A DNA stretch of 64,000 nt from CBDFHC01 sp965247585 (GTDB lineage: Bacteria; Chloroflexota; Dehalococcoidia; Lucifugimonadales; GCA-2712585): NCBI GenBank assembly GCA_965247585.1, contig CBDFHC010000005.1:1178001-1242000 (forward strand), written 5' to 3'. Below the pieces are notes generated by a model that made no database searches, was not told the origin of the DNA, and saw nothing but the letters and a program-made list of their open reading frames with translations. The position numbers were made by a program, and so were the translations under genes. Below, piece after piece: positions 58,768-64,000 of the stretch; within the stretch, counting starts at the first letter, position 1, and each line of letters opens with the position of its first letter.

Positions 58768-61700
58768 TTGACCAGCGGGATAACGCCGGAGCAGGAGCAA
58801 GAATTAGAGAAGCTGCCCGCCTCACTGAGAGACGAGTTTGAAAAGGCTTCCAAGGTCCTTGCGCTGATTTTCAAAGGGGATGAGCTGGGCTCATGGGCCA
58901 AGGAGGGCATGGCTGTCTCTACCCAAACCGCCCGTTCCTGGGAGGCGGGGTTGGAGTATTTCAGGGTCAGCGGGGACGTGGCCAAGCACCTGCCCTTCTC
59001 GTCCTTCATCCAATGGGCCCGGTGTGGCACATACCTGGCCCAGGACTCGCCCACCCTGGCGGTGGCCTATTTCAGGGCCAGCCCGGCCATAGTGCCCAAC
59101 CTCAGGGCCCAGCACATTGCCCGGTGGGCCGGGCTAGGCCGCGGCATGTACCGTGGCACATGGAAGTCCAGCACCCTGGCTTCCAAGTTCTTTGACGTAA
59201 GCCCTTCTCTGGTCCGTAACCTCTCGTTCTGGGACGTGGAGGTGTTCGCCGGGCTCATTGAGACCCTGTCCAACAAGTCGTATGACCTGGCGGGGGAATG
59301 TCTGGTCCTGGGAGAGCAGACCCTACCGGGCATGGGCCGGGAGCGAGAGGCGTTCCTCTCGCTTTGCCGGACGCTGACGGATTCCACCTGGCGAGAGATA
59401 AAGGGATGTTTTGAGGTGGTCGGCAAGACCTTGGCCCAGGTGGAAGAGAGCCAGAAAGGCAGGTTCCTGAGGCTGGCGGAGCACCTGGCCCGAGACGGGG
59501 CCCGGGACACATCGGCGTTCCTGGTCAGAGGCTCCACATCACTGGGGAAGGTCCAACCTTCGGCGCAGAAGCACATCCTGGACCTGTGCGAGACGCTGCT
59601 GGGCATCTCCCCCCAGGCGGTCCACTCGCTGCTAAAGAGCCTGGACTACGTGCTAGGCCGGATTACCCCCGCGCAGCTTGACACCTGGTTCCGCCAGGGG
59701 GCCATGCTGCTCCAGGACAACGAGGAGGGTGGGCTGGCGTATTTCAGGGTGGAGTCCAACACCTCTGAACAGGTGCTGGAAAACCTCTCGTCCAGCCTGG
59801 AGTTGGAACGCGTGAAGCCGATACTCCTGCTCTACTGCATGGCGCTCACGGGCGCTAACGTAGAGGTGACGGAAAGCGCGGAGCTGGTGCACAAAGGCAT
59901 AGGATGGGTCTCGGAAGACCTGGCCACCACGGAGGGAAGCCGCGTGTTCCTCCCCCCGGTGGTAGACCAGTACGGAAGCAAGGACGAGAACTTCGGCTGG
60001 TACAAGGTGGTGTCGACGCACCAGGTGGCGCACCTGGAGTTCGGCAGCTTCCTGTTCGAATTTGATTTGCCCAGCGCCCTGTTCCATGACCGGAGGGCTG
60101 ACCGGGAAGCGCTGATGCTCTCTCAGGCCAGGGACGCGTCCGCAGGCCTGGGTCCGGATTTGCCTGACGAGCAGCCGGATACTTTATGGGTAACGGACAT
60201 GGGGCGCTACTTCGCCCTGTTCGAAGACCGTCAGTTGGGGTTGGATGCCTTCACGGTGTTGGAGGACGGCCGGCTGGACTACCGGGTGATGGCGGAGTAT
60301 CCCGGCATCAAACGGACCTACCAGCGGGTCCAGGACAAAGCCCTGGAGAACCGGCCCGCCATGATGGAGATGCCGATGCGCCAGGCAATGGTGGAGCTGC
60401 TGGTGCGCTTCAGCCTGGAACAGTACCGTGGCCTGATGCTTCCCAAGCGGTATGCCAAGGCGGCCAGGGTGCTGGCCAAGGTACAGCGGAAGCTGCACAA
60501 CGTTGACGCCAACGTGGAGGATACCGCCGAGGCCACCATCCGGGCGTATGACATCCTCTCCAGAATTCCCAACCAGGAGCAACCGCCGGAGGAATGGGAG
60601 AGCCAGGACTTTGACGCGGAGGAGGAGTTCTCGGAGGAGGAGCTGTCCGAGCTGCTGGAGGAGCTGGAAAAGAGCGGCGAAGGCGAGCAGGGCGAGGGTG
60701 AGGAGCAGGAATACGAGTCCTCGGAGGACGTGGACTTCCGGGGCGACTTCAAACCTGAGATGGTGCAGACGCTAAACAAGATGCGCGCCGGCCGCGGCGA
60801 GGGCGGTGAGGGTGAGGAGCAGGAGCTCACCAAGGAGATGCTGGAAGAGCTGCTGAAGCAGAGCGCGGAGCTGGACATGGAGGGAGAAGGCGTTGAAGGG
60901 GTGGAGAACGCCGGGGTATTCGCGCAGAACCTGATGAAGGAAGCGGGCATGACGCCCCCCAGCAACCGGCCGGGACAGGGTTACGGCCCCATGGTGCACG
61001 TGGAGGAGCAGGGAGGCGCCCTGGAAGCCCGAGAGCCCAAGACGTATGTGTATGACGAATGGGACTTCCGCGCCAGGGACTACAAGCCCAAATGGTGCAT
61101 CGTGCGGGAGAAGATGGTGGAAGAGGGCGATGTCCAGTTCTTCGGAGACACCATGCGCAACTATTCCGGCATCATCAATGAGGTGCGGCGGCAGTTCGAA
61201 CTGGTGATACCGGAGTCGTTCCACAAGGTGCGCCGCCAGCCCGACGGGGACGATTTCGACCTGGACGCGTCAATAGAGGCGATGATTGAGCGCCGCTCCG
61301 GGATAACGCCCTCTGAAAAGGTGTATTGGTTCCGCAACAAGCAGCAGCGGGACGTGGCTGTGGTGTTCCTGCTGGACATGAGCGCGTCCACCGCGGAGGC
61401 GATAGACGAGGGCCGCAGCAGCACCGGAGAGCAGGACGCCCCGGACGATCCGGTGGAATACATGATGTGGCTCCGCTCCCGCCGGGAGGGGCTGGTCCGC
61501 CGTCATTACAAGCGCATCATTGACCTGGAGAAAGAGGGCGTGGCCCTGCTTCTACAGGCGCTGGAGTCCATAGGCGATATCTACGGCATCTACGGCTTCT
61601 CCGGCTACGGCCGGGAGAACGTGGAGTTCTACGTAATCAAGGACGTGGACGAGCACCTTACCGACGCGGTGAAGCGGCGCATTGACAAAATCAGCCCGCT

Positions 61701-62037
61701 GCACGCCACCCGCATGGGCCCGGCGATACGGCACGCCACTACCAAGCTAGCGCGCCAGGAAGCGAAGACCAAGCTGCTGTTCCTGATAAGCGACGGCAGG
61801 CCCCAGGACCGGGGTTATAGCCGTGAGGGAGTGGAGAAGGAGTACGCCGTCCACGACACCCACATGGCGCTGGTGGAAGCGAAACGCAGCGGGATCACGC
61901 CTTTCTGCCTAACGGTGGACAAGTCAGGGCACGACTACCTTAAGGCGATGTGCGGCGACATGAGCTACGAGGTGCTGGCGGACATCTGGACCTTACCCCA
62001 ACGCCTGCCCATGTTGTACAAGCAGCTCACGGTCTAG
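58768..62037 (+). CDS. CbbO/NorD-like VWA-domain protein, large
   Basis: A 1089-residue protein. The N-terminal half has helical repeats carrying FF/YF-x-x-SP-type motifs at about residues 64, 101 and 141, with a further one near 59740. An acidic low-complexity region (about 612-712) follows. The C-terminal VWA domain has an intact MIDAS: D870-M-S-A-S874, and the Asp of LLFLISDGRPQDRG. The start is a TTG at 58768, one base after the Nudix stop; an upstream in-frame codon at 58711 lies inside that gene. It is the likely partner of the AAA+ ATPase. Confidence 0.87.
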   Translation: MTSGITPEQEQELEKLPASLRDEFEKASKVLALIFKGDELGSWAKEGMAVSTQTARSWEAGLEYFRVSGDVAKHLPFSSFIQWARCGTYLAQDSPTLAVAYFRASPAIVPNLRAQHIARWAGLGRGMYRGTWKSSTLASKFFDVSPSLVRNLSFWDVEVFAGLIETLSNKSYDLAGECLVLGEQTLPGMGREREAFLSLCRTLTDSTWREIKGCFEVVGKTLAQVEESQKGRFLRLAEHLARDGARDTSAFLVRGSTSLGKVQPSAQKHILDLCETLLGISPQAVHSLLKSLDYVLGRITPAQLDTWFRQGAMLLQDNEEGGLAYFRVESNTSEQVLENLSSSLELERVKPILLLYCMALTGANVEVTESAELVHKGIGWVSEDLATTEGSRVFLPPVVDQYGSKDENFGWYKVVSTHQVAHLEFGSFLFEFDLPSALFHDRRADREALMLSQARDASAGLGPDLPDEQPDTLWVTDMGRYFALFEDRQLGLDAFTVLEDGRLDYRVMAEYPGIKRTYQRVQDKALENRPAMMEMPMRQAMVELLVRFSLEQYRGLMLPKRYAKAARVLAKVQRKLHNVDANVEDTAEATIRAYDILSRIPNQEQPPEEWESQDFDAEEEFSEEELSELLEELEKSGEGEQGEGEEQEYESSEDVDFRGDFKPEMVQTLNKMRAGRGEGGEGEEQELTKEMLEELLKQSAELDMEGEGVEGVENAGVFAQNLMKEAGMTPPSNRPGQGYGPMVHVEEQGGALEAREPKTYVYDEWDFRARDYKPKWCIVREKMVEEGDVQFFGDTMRNYSGIINEVRRQFELVIPESFHKVRRQPDGDDFDLDASIEAMIERRSGITPSEKVYWFRNKQQRDVAVVFLLDMSASTAEAIDEGRSSTGEQDAPDDPVEYMMWLRSRREGLVRRHYKRIIDLEKEGVALLLQALESIGDIYGIYGFSGYGRENVEFYVIKDVDEHLTDAVKRRIDKISPLHATRMGPAIRHATTKLARQEAKTKLLFLISDGRPQDRGYSREGVEKEYAVHDTHMALVEAKRSGITPFCLTVDKSGHDYLKAMCGDMSYEVLADIWTLPQRLPMLYKQLTV

Positions 62038-62160
62038 CCGCTTAACCTGGGCGACTGCAGGTGCGCGCCGCGGTGGACTGCGCCCCCTACAAACCGCGCC
62101 CGCGAACCAGCTCTCCCCAGGGGCTTGGTCCGGTGGCTTAGCCGAAGCTTTGAACGCTAG

Positions 62161-62664
62161 TTTGACCTCTACTCCCGCAACGCACTGTACCTAAATCCGT
62201 GGGAGGGATTTGCCTTTCTGCGACACCTGCCGGAAGCGGAGGCCCAAGGGCTGGCGCCGCCACCAAACGTAGGCCGGTTCGTTGACGACAAACGGTTTAT
62301 TGCAGCTATGGGCTCCGCGCTGGATGAGCTGGCCCAGGTGGAGAGCCTGGTGGTGGTGGGCCGGGGAGCTGATATGCTGCTGAAGGACTGGTCCAACGCG
62401 CTGCACGTGGGGCTTTCCGTCGCCTTCGGCACCCGGGTGCTGCGAAACATGCGCAATCACCAGACGAGCGCCACCGACGCAGCCAAGTTCACGCGGGAAA
62501 CGGACGAAGCCCGGCGGCGCTACTATCGGAAGTTCTTCCACGCGGACCCCGACGACCCTACACTGTTCGACCTCTCGCTGGACACAGACACGCCGTCGGC
62601 GGACCAGGCGGTGGAGCTAATTGTCTCGCGGGCTTCCGTCCTGGGCAACTGGCATCAGAACTAA
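62161..62664 (+). pseudogene. Cytidylate kinase-like gene, N-terminus lost
   Basis: The C-terminal half of a cytidylate kinase-like protein is readable: LAQVESLVVVGRGADMLL, a run of Arg-rich ETDEARRRYYRKFFHAD and DDPTLFDLSLDTD, then SADQAVELIVSRA. The frame is open back to a TAG at 62158, but the first canonical start is the ATG at 62308. The P-loop half that binds ATP is absent from all frames I checked between 62038 and 62160. It may be a decayed gene or a truncated relic; an expressed short protein of 118 residues is possible. Confidence 0.6.
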
Positions 62665-62670
62665 GCCAGT

Positions 62671-63900
62671 CTAAAGCTCGTTGAGGAGCCGGCGCATCTC
62701 CACCAGGACCGTGGTGGCGGAGCGGTACTTTACCACGGCGCGCCGGGGAGGCAGCCGCAGGGCCACGTTCTTGACCTTCCCATCCGTGCTGATGGACGCG
62801 AAGACCGTGCCCACGGCCTTCCCTTCCTCCTCAGAGGGTCCGGCCACGCCGGTGATGCCTATGCCCACGTCCGCGCCGAAGCGCTGGCGTACCGCATCGG
62901 CCATGGCTTCCGCCGTCTCCTGGCTGATGACGCCGTACCGCTCGATTATTGCCGCGGGCACCCCGTTGGCGATCTTGGCCTCGTTGGAGAAGGAGACCAC
63001 CCCGCCTACGAAGTATTTAGAGCTGTCAGGAACGTCCGTGATGTTGCTGGCCAGCAGCCCGCCGGTGCAAGATTCCATGGTGGCCAAAGTCATACCCTTC
63101 GCCTTCAAGGCTTCCCCGGCGGCCTCCTCTGGCGTGTCGTCGTCAAAGCCCCACACGTAGGGACCCATGATCTCCAGCAGACCCTCCTCCACGGGACGGA
63201 TCATGGCCCACGCTTCGGCGTCCGAGGCGGCGCGGGCAATGATTCTGAGGTGAATGCCGTCCTGCTTGGCGTAGATGCCCAGGTATGGGTTCTCCACGTC
63301 TGTGTACTGGGAGACCTTTTCCGCTATGGCCGCCTCCGCCAGGTCCGTGGTCTTGATGTTGCGGCTGATGATGACCTGGTCCTTAGAGCGTCCTTTAAGC
63401 CTGGGTTCCACCAGAGTGGTCCACATGTTTTTCATCTCGCCGGGGGGACCCGGCATTGCGATGATGATCTTGCCGTCTCTTTCCACCCACCAACCGGGGG
63501 CGGTGCCTTGGTCGTTGGGTATGGTGGTGGCGGATGGTATCAGCGTGGCCTGCTTAATGTTGCGAGGCGGCATTTCGACGCCGCGATAATCAAACCAGCG
63601 TTTCAGCTCTTCCAGCAGCCTGGGTTCCACCGTCATCTCCTCGCCGAGAGCGGCGGCGATGGCCTCCCGCGTTAGGTCGTCCTGGGTGGGTCCCAAGCCA
63701 CCGGTGGTGAAGATGACGTCCGAGCGATCCAGGCCCCGCCGGATAGCATTGGCCAAATCTTCCAGGCTGTCTCCCTCCTGGGACATGTGCCGCATGGTAA
63801 TGCCCAGGGCCGGCGCCTGGGAGGCGATATAGCCGGAATTGGTGTCGGTTATCTCCCCCATCAGGAGCTCAGTGCCCACGGAGAAAATCTCGCCATTCAC
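62671..63900 (-). CDS. cinA: CinA-family nicotinamide-nucleotide amidase
   Basis: A two-domain protein of about 409 residues. The N-terminal MoCF-like domain holds GEIFSVGTELLMGEITDTNSGY and TTGGLGPTQDDLTREAIA. The C-terminal PncC-like amidase domain holds TMESCTGGLLASNITDVPDSSKYFVGGVVSFSN and GITGVAGPSEEEGK. It recycles NMN and may cleave ADP-ribose-type products. I take the GTG at 63900, which gives the normal N-terminus and has GAGG 9 nt upstream; a GTG at 63915 would add five residues. Confidence 0.92.
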   Translation of the reverse strand: MNGEIFSVGTELLMGEITDTNSGYIASQAPALGITMRHMSQEGDSLEDLANAIRRGLDRSDVIFTTGGLGPTQDDLTREAIAAALGEEMTVEPRLLEELKRWFDYRGVEMPPRNIKQATLIPSATTIPNDQGTAPGWWVERDGKIIIAMPGPPGEMKNMWTTLVEPRLKGRSKDQVIISRNIKTTDLAEAAIAEKVSQYTDVENPYLGIYAKQDGIHLRIIARAASDAEAWAMIRPVEEGLLEIMGPYVWGFDDDTPEEAAGEALKAKGMTLATMESCTGGLLASNITDVPDSSKYFVGGVVSFSNEAKIANGVPAAIIERYGVISQETAEAMADAVRQRFGADVGIGITGVAGPSEEEGKAVGTVFASISTDGKVKNVALRLPPRRAVVKYRSATTVLVEMRRLLNEL

Positions 63901-63929
63901 TATGGATGACCTCACGCTGGATTTGCGCC

Positions 63930-63958
63930 AGTATAGGTAACGCCCATTGCGAATTCAA
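63930..63958 (-). promoter_or_regulatory. Promoter of cinA
   Basis: On the minus strand TTGAAT, a 17-nt spacer and TATACT, with a leader of about 22 nt. Confidence 0.65.
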
Positions 63959-64000
63959 CGAAGGACCTGGAGCGGGAGCCTACGTGGGTCAAAGTGGAAA

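Noticed and set aside
1..64000. CRISPR array, tRNA, rRNA, insertion sequence or prophage
   Set aside because: I found no spaced direct repeats, no cloverleaf candidates I could support, and no transposase, integrase or phage genes.

Overview
The window reads as a chromosomal piece of an aerobic, GC-rich member of the Chloroflexota, probably a Dehalococcoidia or SAR202-like lineage. This is inferred from gene content and style, not from a marker-gene tree. Pointers are a fused AccD-AccA carboxyltransferase, RNase J, F420 biosynthesis genes, a methylmalonyl-CoA mutase set, a caa3-type oxidase with extra cytochrome c domains, lipoproteins without outer-membrane machinery, and many GTG and TTG starts. 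I see no rRNA, tRNA, CRISPR array, transposase or phage gene. Nearly all DNA is coding, and most lines of operons are housekeeping.

Layout. 1-5 kb: the end of a TolB-like propeller protein, an LppX-like lipoprotein, a 14-helix MFS exporter, a VOC protein, a hypothetical protein and plsY. 4.9-8.0 kb: thrS and infC-rpmI-rplT. 8.1-15.9 kb (minus): a full cytochrome oxidase locus (ctaG, coxB, coxA, coxC, coxD fused to cytochrome c, ctaA, ctaB). 15.9-18.6 kb: a two-gene ABC exporter, a hairpin-rich intergenic element and acylphosphatase. 18.6-24.4 kb (minus): pheS, hicB, hicA, pheT, moeA and a small unknown, so a toxin-antitoxin pair sits between the two PheRS genes. 24.6-30.9 kb: rpsP-khpA, yebC-ruvC-ruvA, a retropepsin-like protein, uvrB, a DUF59 protein and an Mrp-type ATPase. 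31.0-37.6 kb (minus): accDA, then udg-rnjA-ftsK. 37.7-40.2 kb (minus): yceD-rpmF-fabD-nusB-acpP behind a consensus promoter. 40.3-43.8 kb (minus): two methylmalonyl-CoA mutase genes around an acyl-CoA dehydrogenase. 44.1-50.4 kb: ruvB, then cofG-cofH-cofD-cofC and an F420-type oxidoreductase. 50.5-51.9 kb: secreted nuclease and fabI. 51.9-55.7 kb (minus): a heterodimeric ABC exporter pair split by a hairpin repeat. 55.9-62.0 kb: rimI, coaE, a MoxR/CbbQ AAA+ ATPase, a Nudix hydrolase and a VWA-domain partner. 62-64 kb: a broken cytidylate-kinase-like gene and cinA.

The most unusual signals concern translation starts and promoters. infC and plsY have good Shine-Dalgarno sequences in front of ATA and no canonical start that would keep the conserved N-terminus. 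fabD has no ATG, GTG or TTG before its conserved PGQGSQ loop. Several genes (ruvB, cofG, an ABC ATPase, an ABC exporter) begin 6-9 nt after a clear -10 box, which predicts leaderless mRNAs. Sigma70-type promoters are unusually easy to read, and several share a CATATG just after the -35 box.
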